From the NCBI GenBank assembly GCA_021234155.1, contig JAJEKV010000005.1, positions 16,538,089 to 16,602,088 on the forward strand: a stretch of DNA of 64,000 bases, in the 5' to 3' direction. This DNA is from Isoetes taiwanensis (taxonomy: Eukaryota; Streptophyta; Lycopodiopsida; Isoetales; Isoetaceae). How positions within the stretch are numbered: the first letter of the stretch is position 1; the number at the start of each line of letters is the position of its first letter. The position numbers and the translations under genes are program-made. Below, piece after piece: positions 1 through 12,031 of the stretch. The notes below the pieces were generated by a model that was given only the letters and a program-made list of their open reading frames with translations, did not search any database and was not told the DNA's origin.

Positions 1-38
1 AAAATTTTGTGTTTCCTATTTCCACATACACCTTTCGA

Positions 39-896
39 CCATTCTTGCACTGCGACTCGCATGAAACCAACAAAGCACCCGAATACCAAAGGACTTCCTT
101 AACAAACTAGGATCGAGGATGAAGGTCACAGGATGAAGGCTAAAGGCCGGAAAGGACAGCAGGAAAGCAACGCCAAATTGGCCAAACCAGGCAGGAAGAA
201 GCCCCTCCCCTGCCTGGAAACAAATCAAAGAGAATAAGGTACTGCTGAGAGAAGAGAATAAGGTGCTGATAGATAGATAGGCTTCTCATTCATCTCAGCA
301 GATTTTCTACAATGGTGGACAGTGGATAGCCGCACACATGCGAACTACCCACGAAAAATAAAGGGAAAATCCAATTATATCATTTGGACCCCAAAACAAA
401 TACAATGCTAATAGATGAGTGGCTGATGTACCCAGCTTATCACCGGGATTAAAAACCCGCCCTTCGGGTTTTCGAGGAAAAACCCTAGTGATAAGCCTTG
501 ACAAGGGGCTTAGACAAACGTAAAAGGCATAGAATAAGCCCCTAAAACTCCGGCGCATGGAGAAGTCAAAGCGGATGGCGCCGCCAACCCAACCGCACAT
601 CACCAACAACAAGCGAGAAACATACCAAAGAATAGCATCACCAAGTGGGTGGAAAAAGCATCACCCACCGGTGGAAAAACATGATAAAAGCGTAACTTGT
701 ACAAAATATAATAAACAAAGAAGGGGGATGGGTTCAAAGAGAATAAAGGTATGCTTCGAGAAGAGGAAGCGGATGAAACGTCGATGAAGAACTGTGCAAT
801 AAGTAGCAAACGCCCAACCTGATGAACGGCCCAAAACGCATGCGATGCATGCATGCGACGCATGCAATGCATGCATGCTCGTCTTGAGCAAGAATG
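39..896. repeat. Diverged copy A of a small inverted-repeat element family
   Basis: This segment aligns in pieces with 18,454-18,971 and 18,998-19,335. It shares the block CATGAAACCAACAAA near the start, the block beginning GCTTATCACCGGGATTAAAA around 436, and the tract of alternating GCATGC/ATGCATGC near 838-880. The two ends are roughly inverted: CATTCTTGCACTGCGACTCGCATG-like sequence on the left and GCATGCTCGTCTTGAGCAAGAATG on the right. It is followed by a short palindrome (GATTCGCTACGCGAATC). The reading frames inside (60-100 aa) overlap on both strands and match nothing I recognise, so I treat the segment as non-coding mobile or foldback DNA. Confidence 0.55.
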
Positions 897-1471
897 CCGA
901 TTCGCTACGCGAATCGCGAATCAAAAATTACAACCATTGCAAAACAATTCAAAAATTTAGACCATTGCTTCTTTATAAGGGTCAAGGTGGAGGTTATTAT
1001 TGGAGGCAAAGCTATTTGAAATAGCAAGTGCCCAACATATTTGACCTTCGTATTTTCACCAACATTGCAAAATATAGAAAAGAAATGGTGGCATACCTCT
1101 CATACACAAAATGAGGCATACGTCTCGTACACAAAATGCGGCGCCCTTAAAAAAAAACCCCAAGATACATGGTTGTTCTTATACTTCTTGGTAAGAGTAT
1201 ACTAGGGGCGATTATAGATTATGGCTAAGATTGCTTTGCCTAGGGGGTGCAATCATCCCAAAATGCATGTGATTGTGTGCAAAGTTATTGTTAAATATAG
1301 AATTGTTCATATAAATTGTTCATAAAATTGCTAAATGTATTTTATTCTCCATGGTCAGGGGCATTCTCATAGTGCCAAACTTCTGTATGATCTTTCTAGA
1401 ACTTAATTTCTAGATGCATGGGGTATGACGGGATGCACGGGGTATGAAAGCGACAATATCCCTGAATCAAG
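897..1471. other. Intergenic stretch, no gene seen
   Basis: AT-rich sequence with short local repeats only. For example, the phrase about CTCATACACAAAATGAGGC is repeated near 1,098-1,140, and GGATGCACGGGGTATGA near 1,410-1,447 is also doubled. No open frame with recognisable protein similarity, no RNA gene and no clear element terminus were found. Confidence 0.5.
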
Positions 1472-1589
1472 CACTACAATTGTTCATAAACACATACACT
1501 TCAACTAAAAGCATAGACTCTTATAAGAAAAAAGCATCTGTGCAAGTATTATTATCTTCTCCACCTATCTTCAATCTCCGTCAAATATC

Positions 1590-4500
1590 AACTATCATTT
1601 CCATCAGTGTCATAACCTGATTCCAAGTTATCTTCTGCCGATCCATCAGTGTTATCTACAGGCTCATCCTCGGGAAAAGTTGCATGTTCAAAAGTATCAG
1701 AGGGTTCCTCATCTACTCTCATGCTTTCTTCCACTGTGGCTCCTTGAAAAATACGACGAGACCTCGATGAAGATTGTATGACAAACTACCAATCACTATC
1801 ACTTCGATCAGGCATGAAGAAAACCTGCAAAATAATTGTCATTTAGATTGCTATTTAGAAGCGAATCCATAGCACTTGAACCAACCTGTTCACAATTCTC
1901 AGGAAAAACAAGTGTTTCAGAGCCACGATATAATTTTGTGGAGTTAATAGCAAAGAAACCACTGATGTCATTTCTTACAGTTGGTCTTGGGCCTCTAAGT
2001 TCCAGATCAAACCAATCGGCATCAAACACAATGGTCTTAAAGTCACCACCGACATCAACTTCCATGATGGTTTTCAATGTGCCAACCCAGTCAACCTGTG
2101 CTTGAGCTCGATTACGATCTGCTACACTTGATTGGAACTCCATCTCAAACGATGTCATAATTCCACAATCAAACGTCTTTCTATTCTTGTCAACATTGTG
2201 TACTCGATAGTGGGTACCATTCCACCACATAGAGGAATAAGATTGGAACTGCACATAACAAGAAAATAAGTAACTAGCTCCCATTGGTAAATGATATTTA
2301 GAGATGTAACTATATTTATACATACCTGCTTCATAACCCCATTGTGCATATGACCTTTCAACTGAGGTAACCAATTCACCTTCATTAATCGCGTCATGCA
2401 TTGCATTGCATTGCGTACCCAATCTTGTGTCATCCTATCTGGAAAGCATTCATATCCAACTGGAAATGGACCTCGTCGATTTAATTGTCTCCACGATTTT
2501 CTTTTTTGCTCTCTTTCTTTCTTTTCATCCTCGTATCGGGCAAGCCATTTCTCCATCTCCTTGGCATTGTAAAGCAAAAAATTATTTATTTTAGCTTGAG
2601 CTTCTGGAGTAAATACCTTCTGAATGCCATTACCCTCCGTCACGATACCCATCCTCTTCTTCATCGCTCCATAGTCGAGGAGCTCCTGGATGCAAGTCAA
2701 TGATGAACTCTGTCATATAAAATAAAGATTCTCGTGCTAACCATCCTTCAGCCATGCTGCCCTCTGGACGTGCCCTCTGACGCACCATATCTTTTAAGAC
2801 CTTCATAGACCTTTCCACAAAGAACATCCACCTGGCATGGACGGTCCCTGCAAGTTCAATCTCTTCCACAAGATGCACTAAAAGATGAGGCTGGATGTCC
2901 AGAAAGCTTGTAGGAAATTCTTTCTCTAACAAACAACATGCCTCAACCATCTTCACCTTCATCTCGTCTATCTCATGCCTTGGGATCTGCTTTTGTGAAA
3001 TCCATCTACAAGATTTTTAGCAATAAATTTTAGAAATGGTTCATAGAATCACATAAAACAAATATATGCAATTGCATTTACCTTATAACCTTCGATAGTG
3101 TACATATCACTTCTAAACGGCCTGTACTTAAAGCACCCCTCAAAGACAATGGCATAAAGAACTACATATTGAACACAGTAAAAGGAAATATCAAACATAA
3201 TGCTTGTCATACATCATAATTAAAGAAATGCTGACATGAAGAAGCTTGTGCCAATCGTGAGACTTGAGACCTGTAAGCTCCCCAGTGGATGAAAATGCTC
3301 CGTGTAAGGAGTGCATGAAACCAGTTGGGGTGCGAAGGATTTTGATATCTTCAAGGACTCCCCTTTGATCAACCTTACTAAGAACCCAAGCCGCATTTGG
3401 AGCATAGCCTTCATTATCGAGCCATGCTTTCTTCTTTGTATTTGTCAACTTGAGATCCATCCTTGCACTTGCCCTGTCTTTCTCACCAAATAAATGCCTC
3501 CATAAAGAGTTTCCCACATTCTTGAAAATGTGCATTGGATCAAGAAGGTGCTGAATCAAAAGGCCAGTCCAATACGGGAGTTCATAAAAAACTGATTTCC
3601 TTCTCATCCCATGAATTTCCTTTCCATTTGCTTTATCCCAACGTTTGCCCCATCTCTGAATAGTTAATCTTTTAGGGGGAGGTGTACTGTCCTGCTTGCC
3701 ATTAAAATGTACACGATCTTGTCGAAGCGGATGTGTAAGTGGCATATATTTTCCAAAACCCTCATACACCACCTTATTTAGATGTGGAGAGCGACGAGAA
3801 GCTAGATTTTTCCCACATATCATGCATGCATTATGGCCCGATACAGTAAAATCTGAACACTCTGCTAGTCCAGGATAGTCATGCATAGTCCATAGTAGGA
3901 TACCTCGAAGTGTAAAAGACTCCTCTTTATGTAACCAAGGCTAGTTGCCTGAATAATCTTCTTCACATCATCTCGATGACTGGGTAAACTATTCCCTTCT
4001 GGAAGGATCTTCTCGTGCAATAACCTACATAACCAATATGATAAATGACCAATTAATAATTGTTGCTAATACCATGAAGACGAGTCCAACATATAACGAT
4101 TATTGATAAGATAGTAAAGAAAAGCCCATACTAATCAACAAACAAATTAGTTAAGTTGCATACCTTAAAAGGTCAGACACACTTGTGTTGCTCCATCCAT
4201 ACTTCGTTTGTAAATTGAGAATTAACAAGCAAGCAAACAATCTTGATGTTTGAGAGCCTGGAAATAGATTTGTCTCTGCCTCCACCATCATGGGATCATT
4301 ACCATAATAGTCATGTGTCTGTCCTCCATCACCAACATCTTCCTCGTATTCTAAATCATCCAAATCAACATCGGGATTAGCTTCTAACATATCCATCATT
4401 GGGTCCTCGCCACGAAACTCTGAAGAAGAGGGAGCACCCTCTAGTGTTTCTTGTTCTTCTCTCATTGCACTTTCTAAAGCTTTCCTGTGCTTGGGGTTGA

Positions 4501-4911
4501 GAACCCGTGGATCAGGTTGAATGACCTACAAGAGAAGGTAACATAAATTCTACGCTGTAACTAAAATCATACATAAACTAGAGTTTGGATAAGCACCTCA
4601 TGTCCAGCACGAGCATCCGATGTAGTTGGAGCTTCATGTCTTCCCCATTTAATGAGATGATCCGTGACGATTGATCTGAAGCGCCTCTTTTGACCCACAC
4701 ATCGTTTGCAATCACACATGATCTTATCGGTCTAGTATTCATAGAAAAAGTGATAGTTACTTTGGCATGAATGTACTAACTAAAAGAAATGAATTCTTAC
4801 CGGTAAAAGGGGAATCTCATTTTGTGGCTCTCTTCTGCTAACATCCTCTATAATCCTCAAAGTACGTTGTACACGACGATCAGCACCAATCGGGGCAACA
4901 CTATCATCCAT
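1590..4911 (-). pseudogene. TNP2-like CACTA transposase, spliced and disrupted
   Basis: Exons on the minus strand can be followed by GT-AG joints. Exon 1 is 4,911-4,801 (begins MDDSVAPIG). Exon 2 is 4,731-4,597 (a CDCKRC cysteine cluster typical of the transposon-associated domain). Exon 3 is 4,525-4,163. Exon 4 starts near 4,022 and gives LLHEKILPEGNSLP in frame with exon 3. Near 3,930 the frame breaks and the protein resumes at ESFTLRGILLW, so roughly the part holding the conserved DGMNPF-type block of the Transposase_21 domain is missing. The next part (3,886-3,230) shows HNACMICG, DPMHIFKN and GLKSHDWHKLL. A DUF4218-like block (LVEEIELAGTVHARWMFF...ARPEGSMAEGW) lies at 2,980-2,700 and a DUF4216-like block (VVFDADWFDLE-like, then an acidic tail) at 2,270-1,600. 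A second frame shift lies near 2,690. The product would act on CACTA ends in the nucleus if intact; this copy is unlikely to be functional. Confidence 0.8.
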
Positions 4912-4984
4912 TAATAGAAGGCTCTTCTAGGCGCAAGCCAAGCATACAAAAGAAAATAGGTCTCGGGTTTTTATTAGGGTTTTA

Positions 4985-5365
4985 CTAAAAATAACGTATC
5001 AGACATGACGTCGCACATAAAATGTACATGAAGTCGCACCTTCGACGTGACGTCGCATGTGTTACATTAGACGTTGACCATACAACGTGTCACGTCGCAC
5101 ATGCAACGTGGCGTCGCATGCACTACGTCGGACATTTCATATGCGACGTAGCGTTGTATAAACGACGTTACACGTTGCCCTTACGACATGGCGTATTGCA
5201 GTTCCGACGTAGTGCGTTGTTGTTGCAACATAGGCCATTGCGACGTCTGCTTGAACGTCGTGAAAAAATCTTAGCGACCTTTTAAGAACGCGCGATTATT
5301 TTGCGACGTCGACGTTTGCCATACGTCGCAAACCGACGTCGCTAATAGACCGTTCTCTAGTAGTG
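4985..5365. repeat. CACTA subterminal ACGTCGC repeat array and terminal repeat
   Basis: More than fifteen close variants of ACGTCGC, ACGTTGC and GACGTCG occur in both orientations in about 380 bp, ending at the terminus CTCTAGTAGTG. In this superfamily such arrays are binding sites for the element-encoded DNA-binding protein. The density of CG dinucleotides is much higher than in neighbouring DNA. Confidence 0.75.
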
Positions 5366-8300
5366 AGGGGGACGCGATATTTTATACATCTTTTTAAACC
5401 AAATAAATGCTCTCAGCTTATAACAATGAAGTAATTCATTGGTATCTAGAACCTTTGAGTAGCTAAGCTCTCATTATCGGTCATTCCAACACCGTTCCAA
5501 CCATCCTCGGGATGTTTTTGAATGTAACATTACCGTATATGCTAGACTTACTCTAGCTATTTTCACTGATTTAAACTCTTCTCATCTTCCTTAGTACGAC
5601 GTATCTAAGATAGTCAACTCCAACCATTGGGATAACTTGAATGCTTATCTCTGGTAAAGCATACCTAACCCAATATCTTCGTATATAAGCATATCATTAC
5701 GCTCATTCTTTAAACCTTGTCAAGTAATCTTTCACTCGCCTTGTACGAATATTCTACTATCTTTTAATATGATATACATCTGAATATCACAATCGACATC
5801 CTCGATATGCTCACCACTATAGTATTTGATACTACTAAATCCTTCCTACGTCCAAGACCGCTACGTTGTTATCATATGATATACTAACATGTGTGCACCA
5901 ACCCTAAGTCTAGACTCATATGTAACTCGTTGACATAGCCATCTAGCTATGTTCATACTTGCGGCCAACTTATTTCCTCAACTCGGTTATCTGGTACCAT
6001 AGACATATTGTGGTTTTGACACCACACTTTCTCAGCTCTCTAGCCTTAGTTTACCTTCGTCCTCAAGCTCAAGTTACAAATTCCACAGGAGCAGATGCCA
6101 CTCTAAGTCCTAGTGGACATATGGGAACTCTTATCTTCATTATTTCCGTATTCATATGGAATATGAACTAAAAGTCCTATTATACACCCTTTCTTTTTCT
6201 TGCTATGTTTTCCCATTAAATGGTCCTAGTACGCATATACCAACGCGGAGCTACTCCTCGGGATACACACACGATACCAAGACCAAAGCACATTCTCCCT
6301 GGTGAGATGTTCATTCGGCACCTACCTTGTCCCTATTCTTGACTTTGGTCTCTTCAAAGTGTCCCTCCAAACTCTCTATATTTGAAACGTTGTTACAACA
6401 CCTTTCAAGCACCTCTTGTCACCCACTTGTCGTGTGGATACATTACTTGCCTCTCTAATGTATCATTAGCTGGAGGTCAACTTGCCTTCATAGTCTATCG
6501 TAATCAAAGATCCAACATACCTTGCAGATTTTCGATGGTTGCGCCTGTTCCTACCAATTGTCGTCTTCTCTGGCTACGTGGTCTTCTTAGTCGTCTATAA
6601 TCTTGCGTCTTTATTTCACGCCTCAGGAACATCAATCACTTTACCAAACACAATATATGTGTAATTTTATAATCCATAGTTTATGGATCAACATCCTCAT
6701 ACGACATTATTCTCTACCGTTCCACGAATCATACCTCAACTCAAGTAGGTCGACATTCTATACCTTCACCACCATTGTCGAAACCTACACTTCTAAAGTG
6801 ACCTCCCTTTCATGAGCTGGGTATTTATAATCCAGTTTTCCACCTTACTATAGTACCTCTTTAACGTGGTCTATGGTAGATAATCATAAACCACTTCTCC
6901 ATCAGATATATGGTGCTATATCCAATCTCCTTCTACGTTGAATAGCAACATATATGCCGCATGGTAAATTCATCCTCGTAATTATTAGGTCCAGTGTTTC
7001 AATCGCATAATAACCATCGGCATATCAATTTTCTCCAGTATCCATCCAAAATAAGGATACCTTACCACTCCTTATTCCCATCATTCAGCACTTCTACTTC
7101 AAGTAAGAGCCCGGGACCTGCTTAACCACCATTATATAATAGCCTCAAGAAGCACCAGGCATGCTTTCTATGCTTCCGTCATACCTGTGCCATGTCAATG
7201 TACGAATGTCTAGATATCTAATAAACGTATAGATATAACTAAGGAATTAATATGTGTGCTCATGTGAGGTAAAGCTCGTTTTAGTATTAGTTCGCCTCGA
7301 AATTCCGTTGGCCAATTAACCTAAAGAATCATCTATTATTCTATTTTGCAGCATTATCAGATACAAGCCTTAGATCCATGATTTTAGATTTAGCGCCACA
7401 AAGGTTTTACCCATGGTTACTTAAAGCCAACAATATAGCAATTGGAGTTTTACACCTTAGAACTTTATTTGAAATGAAACCAACATTTAAATCAACAATA
7501 TAGTCTCACTTTCTAAGGGTCTTTAACCCTCGCATATCAGGGTCTGGCTATCAGTTACAGCTAAGTGTAAACTATGGATCGAGAGTGTGAGTGTGGAAAC
7601 ATTAAAGATACTCAAAAGGGGAAAGCTATTTAAACACATAGTCAAATATAATAGAAGGATATAATTATGTATGTCTTACACAAACTCCTAAGGGAATAAC
7701 GAGACTTAGATAATGTTATAACAAGGTTATGAATAATAAATGAAGAAGAAATACAGTACAATATATAATTCTATTAAAGGGTAACTATAAATGTCAGAGG
7801 CATCTAAACACTCACGATAGCAATATATGAGTTGTTAAAATTGTAACCAAATAGGAAAACAAAATTTAGATGCAAAATTACATTAAGCCTGGCTGTAATA
7901 AAATCACTTGCAAAGTGAAGGGAGAATATAATAGATATATACACAGAAGTTAATATGATTAGAATGACTTTCTACTAAACAGTGCGAGGTTAATAACTCT
8001 GTATTATAATATAACAACAAATAGAAGTTCTTTATATCTATACCTGTCTTTAATATATAATCAGTTACATGTATGTATAGAAAGAATGATTTCTAAAATA
8101 GATAGATCAGAACTTCGTCACCACGAATGAAACAATGAGACTTCCACAAACCTTGACCTTCACTTTTGACAGTCCTAAGCGATGATCATGTCTGATCTAT
8201 ACCTCTACCTCTTATATTCCAGAGTTATAAATTGCACATTACAAGTCATTTCAAACTTAATCACTTTGAACATGACAACCTCTGTGTGACTTATAATCTC

Positions 8301-8396
8301 ACGCTATCTCTTTAAGGAGGGGAGACTTCCTTCCAATGTATGATGTGTTGCCCTGCAACAAGAGTAGTCTTGATGTTTGAGGACAAAGATCATTTT
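5366..8396 (+). mobile_element. Internal region of an LTR retrotransposon, decayed or non-coding
   Basis: This 3 kb lies upstream of a polypurine tract and 3' LTR, so it should be the internal region of that element. I find no gag, protease, reverse transcriptase, RNase H or integrase motif in any frame, and frames are short (60-75 aa). The first 2 kb is C/T-rich on the plus strand and the last 1 kb is A/T-rich. It may be a non-autonomous element with a non-coding interior, or a heavily mutated Ty3/gypsy body. No 5' LTR is in the window, so the left part may instead be unrelated sequence next to the CACTA element. Confidence 0.4.
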
Positions 8397-8411
8397 AAAA
8401 GGTGGGGAGAA
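8397..8411 (+). other. Polypurine tract of LTR retrotransposon
   Basis: AAAAGGTGGGGAGAA is an uninterrupted purine run except for one T, directly followed by the TGTGACG start of the LTR. This is the expected primer site for plus-strand DNA synthesis and fixes the element orientation as plus. Confidence 0.7.
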
Positions 8412-9970
8412 TGTGACGTTCCACATATTTGTACACCTATTTAAGTATAAATACATGACACGTCACTATGAATAATTAATGGCACATTAATTATTCATAA
8501 GCTAAGGTTAGCTATGTTAATAATTAAATTATAAAGGTGGAAACCTAACCCAAAACCCTAATTCGAATTTAGGGCTTATCCTAATATTAAAAAGGGCTAA
8601 AATACCAAATTAGTTAATTAATGACATGCCACCTGGCCCAAATCGATTGGGCAAGGCAGGGTTTCCATTTTGGACATTAGGGCTTTTGTGCCCCAATTCG
8701 AATTAGGAGCAATTGGAGATGGAGGAGGAGAAGCAGCCGCCCGGTACAACCTTCTTGATTAGTCGAGACAGAGCCCAAGACCGATTTGATGGTTAGTCAG
8801 TAGGTTGCCTTGTTAATTTATAGCATAGCGCCTCTGTGGGGTGTGTTCTCTCTCTGTTTTCTCTGTAGTTTACCTGTTAGACTAACCCTTGATTGATATG
8901 GTGAGTATTCTCATCTCTAGTCTCTGTATGTGCTTTGGTTGATGGTTTAATAGTTCTTTGCTTAGTTAGCACTCCGGAGATGGGGGATTACGGGCGGTAG
9001 AGACCTCTGAGCCCATGTATTGTAGTATACTCCTAGATAGAGCTCTGTATTATTCCCATTAGTTGCGGCCTGTGCACAAGAGACCACTGGGCCGTGGATG
9101 CTATGGAATTGCTCAGCACCAGAGAAGGGACGCAGTGGTGAAGTGGGGGTGGGGTCTTGCCTAACATAAAAGGCTCTGAGACTCCCTCACATGGGCTAGG
9201 CCTGATAGTCGGTCACGTAGAGGGCCGGGTATGGGTCTGACACTCCCTGGGTGCAGAGGTGTGACCCGTATGGGGCATCTTGTACTTTGATGATAAAGTT
9301 AGGGGAGTAGATCGGGTATGGATGCGAGGGTCGCTGATGCGGCACGTATTCTCTAGCTCACCCATGGAACCGCTGCGATCCTGGAAGGGGACACTTCCTC
9401 GACCTGCCTCATCGGACTGGGGAGATGTAACCTGGAGTAGGCTCGAAGGGTGGTACCTTGAGTCTCCGGAAGGCTGTAGTGACGCCATAGCATGATTCGA
9501 CTCATCTGCAAAGTGTGCACAGGAGGGGCGGATGGAGTGGACAACCTTAGCCACTGTTCTATGCCAGCCAACGCTAGGTTATACCTCTATCTGTTGATCT
9601 CTTGAGACCGAGCCGTCAGTCCATCCTCACAGGAGTCTGAACCGGGGTAGAACCTGGGGTTTGGGGTGTTTTCCTTAGGATTAGATGCATATTCTTTGCC
9701 GTTAGTACTTGGATGGATGTGCCATCCTTCGTGGTGGTTATTTATATATGATTTATGCTGTGTGCTAACATGTATTCATGCTTCTGCAACTTAGGAGTCC
9801 CATTGAAGGCGTGGGCCGAATGACACCTCCGTGTCCTTCACCCGGGCATCTCTCTACGGATGGTCCGAGTTAGATGGAGGGCCCTGCTCATGGTGAGCTG
9901 ATTGCCATGGGAGGGGGAAGTCCATGTATGTATACGTCCGGAGCGCCGTATATATTCAGGGAGCGTCACA
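8412..9970 (+). mobile_element. 3' LTR of a (probably Ty3/gypsy) retrotransposon
   Basis: The 1,559-bp segment begins TGTGACGTTCC and ends GGAGCGTCACA. These are 11-bp imperfect inverted ends with the canonical TG...CA, and the start sits directly on a polypurine tract. A TATA-like TTTAAGTATAAATAC lies near 8,440. The right end abuts the 19-bp satellite at 9,971, so the element inserted into, or next to, the array. Open frames of 70-113 aa on both strands around 9,210-9,570 are not protein-like. Assignment to Ty3/gypsy rests on the tract and end style only, because no pol domain is seen. Confidence 0.7.
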
Positions 9971-12031
9971 TGTTTGAGCCACCTTGGCATGTTGGAGCCT
10001 AGGTGGCATGTTGGAGCCCACGTGGCATGTTAGAGCCACCTTGGCATGTTGGAGCCCATGTGGCATGTTTGAGCAACATTGGCATGTTTGAGCGTAGGTG
10101 GCATGTTGGAGCCTAGGTGGCATGTTGGAGCCCCCATGGCATGATTGAGCCACCTTGGCATGTTTTAGCCTAGGCGGCATGTTGGGGCCTAGGTGGCATG
10201 TTTGAGCCACCTTGGCATATTGGAGCCTAGGTGGCATGTTGGAGCCCCCATGGCATGTTTGAGCCACCTTGCCATATTCAAGCCACCTTGCCATATTCAA
10301 GCCACCTTGGCATGTTGGAGCCTAGATGGCATGTTGGAGCCACGTGGCATATTATTTGAGCCACCTTGGCATGTTGAATCCTAGGTGACAAGTTGCAGTC
10401 TAAGTGGGATGTTTGAGCCACCTTTGCATGTTGGAGCCTAGGTGGCATGTTGGAGCTGCGTGGGATATTTGAGCCACCTTGGCATGTTGGAGTCTTGGTG
10501 GCATGTGGTGAGCCACCTTGGCATGTTTGAGCTTATGTGGCATGTTCGAGCCTGCTTGGCATGTTTGAGCCATTTTGGCATGTGTGGCATGTTGGAGCCT
10601 AGGTGGCATGTTTGAGCCACCTTGCATGTTGGAGCCTAGGTGGCATGTTGGAGCCATGTGGCATGTTTGAGCAATCTTGCCATGTTTGAGACACCTTGCC
10701 ATGTTGGAGCCTATGTGGCATTTGGAGCCGCGTGGCATGTTTGAGCCACCTTGGCATGTTTGCACCACCTTGGCATGTTTGAGCCTAGGTGGCATGTTGG
10801 AGCCATGTGGCATGTTTGAGCAATCTTGCCATGTTTGAGACACCTTGCCATGTTTGAGCCTATGTGGCATTTGGAGCCGGCGTGGCATGTTTGAGCCACC
10901 TTGGCATGTTTGCACCACCTTGGCATGTTTGAGCCTAGGTGGCATGTTGGAGCCACCTTGGCATGTTCGAGCCTAGGTGGCATGTTGGAGGACGCGTGCC
11001 ATGTTTGAGCCACCTTGGCATGTTGGTGCCCGCATGGCATGTTAGCGCCCGCGTGGCATGTTGGAGCCACGTGGCATGTTTGAGCCATCTTGCGATGTTT
11101 GAGCGACCATGGCATGTTGGAGCCTAGGTGGCATGTTGGAGCCCACGCATGTTTGAGCCACCTTGTCACATTTAAGGGTCTGAACGGGACTTGAACCCAC
11201 TTAAATGTGACACACCTTGGCATGTTGGAGCCTAGGTGGCATGTTGGAGCCCATGTGGCATGTGAGCCACCTTGGCATGTTTGAGAGTAGGTGGCATGTC
11301 GGGCATGTTTGAGACACCTTGGCATGTTGGAGCCTAGGTGGCATGTTTGAGCCACGTTGGCATGTTGGAGCCCGCATAGCATGTTTGAGCCACCTTAGCA
11401 TGTTTGAGCAACCTTGCCATGTTGGAGCCTAGGTGGCATGCTGGAGCCCATGTGGCATGTTTGACCCACCTTGGCATATTCGAGCCACCTTGGCATGCTT
11501 GAGCCTAGGTGGCAAGTTGGAGCCTAGGTGGCATGGTTGAGACACCTTGGCATGTTGGAGCCTAGGTGGCATGTTGGAGCCACTGTGGCATGTTTAAGCC
11601 ACCTTGGCATATTTAAGCCACCTTGGCATGTTGAATTCTAGGTGGCATGCTGGAGTCTAGGTGGCATGTTTGAGCCATCTTGGCATGTTTGAGCCACCTT
11701 GGCATGTTGGAGCCTTGGTGGCATGTTGTGGGCCACCTTGGCATGTTTGAGCCTATGTGACATGTTCGAGCTCGCGTGGCATATTTGAACCACCTTGGCA
11801 TGTTTGAGCCTAGGTGGCATGTTTGAGCCACCTTGCATGTTAGAGCCTAGGTGGCATGTTGGAGCTACGTTGTATTTTTGAGCCACCTTGCCATGTTTGA
11901 GCCACCTTGGCATGTTGGAGCCCACGTGGCATGTTTGAGCCACCTTGGCATGTTGGAGCCCATGTGGCATGTTTGAGCCTAGGTGGCATGTTGGAGCCAC
12001 CTTGGTGGCATGTTTGAACCTAGGTGGCATG
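9971..12031. repeat. Satellite array of 19-bp units
   Basis: About 105 tandem units fit GCATGTTKGAGCCNNNNTG, where the variable block is mostly CACCT(T) or TAGG(T). Spacing between successive GCATGTT motifs is 19 bp, with occasional indels. The two main unit types carry CCACCTTG and CCTAGGTG, so neighbouring units are partly complementary and could pair as hairpins. A 49-bp palindromic insertion interrupts the array at 11,164-11,212. Long open frames on the minus strand (up to 223 aa, repeating AQTCHLGSNMPR-like peptides) result from the unit length and stop-poor sequence and are not treated as genes. Larger blocks inside are duplicated, for example 10,640-10,790 against 10,790-10,940. Confidence 0.95.
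11164..11212. mobile_element. 49-bp palindromic insertion within the satellite
   Basis: Perfect 13-bp inverted arms, TGTCACATTTAAG and CTTAAATGTGACA, flank a 23-base loop. Satellite sequence CACCT is present on both sides (11,159-11,163 and 11,213-11,217), which reads as a 5-bp target duplication. Taking shorter 11-bp arms, CACCTTG on both sides would be 7 bp. On the minus strand the loop contains GGTTCAAGTCC, which fits the pol III B-box consensus. It could be a tiny non-autonomous element or a fragment from tRNA-related sequence. Confidence 0.6.

Larger units (their letters stand above)
1472..5365 (-). mobile_element. CACTA (En/Spm-type) DNA transposon, internally deleted
   Basis: The right end, read on the minus strand, is CACTACTAGAGAACGGTC. 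This is a textbook CACTA terminus, and it falls at 5,365. Just inside it (4,990-5,350) are many copies of ACGTCGC/GCGACGT in both orientations, the usual subterminal repeat array of this superfamily. A TNP2-type transposase fills most of the element on the minus strand. The left end is uncertain. CACTAC occurs at 1,472-1,477 just beyond the transposase 3' end, but only six bases match the right terminus and the flanking triplets (aag left, agg right) differ by one base. No second TNPA-like gene is visible. The element looks defective because the transposase has lost its middle. Confidence 0.8.

Noticed and set aside
9213..9571. Overlapping 70-113-codon frames on both strands
   Set aside because: They lie inside the LTR, overlap one another and show no protein family features.
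10400..11382. Open frames of up to 223 codons on the minus strand with repeated AQTCHLGSNMPR-like peptides
   Set aside because: They follow the 19-bp satellite exactly, occur in several frames at once and lack any start or splice context of a gene.
9971..12031. CRISPR-like appearance of regular short repeats
   Set aside because: The repeat units are contiguous without unique spacers, and the genome is a plant nuclear genome; it is a satellite.
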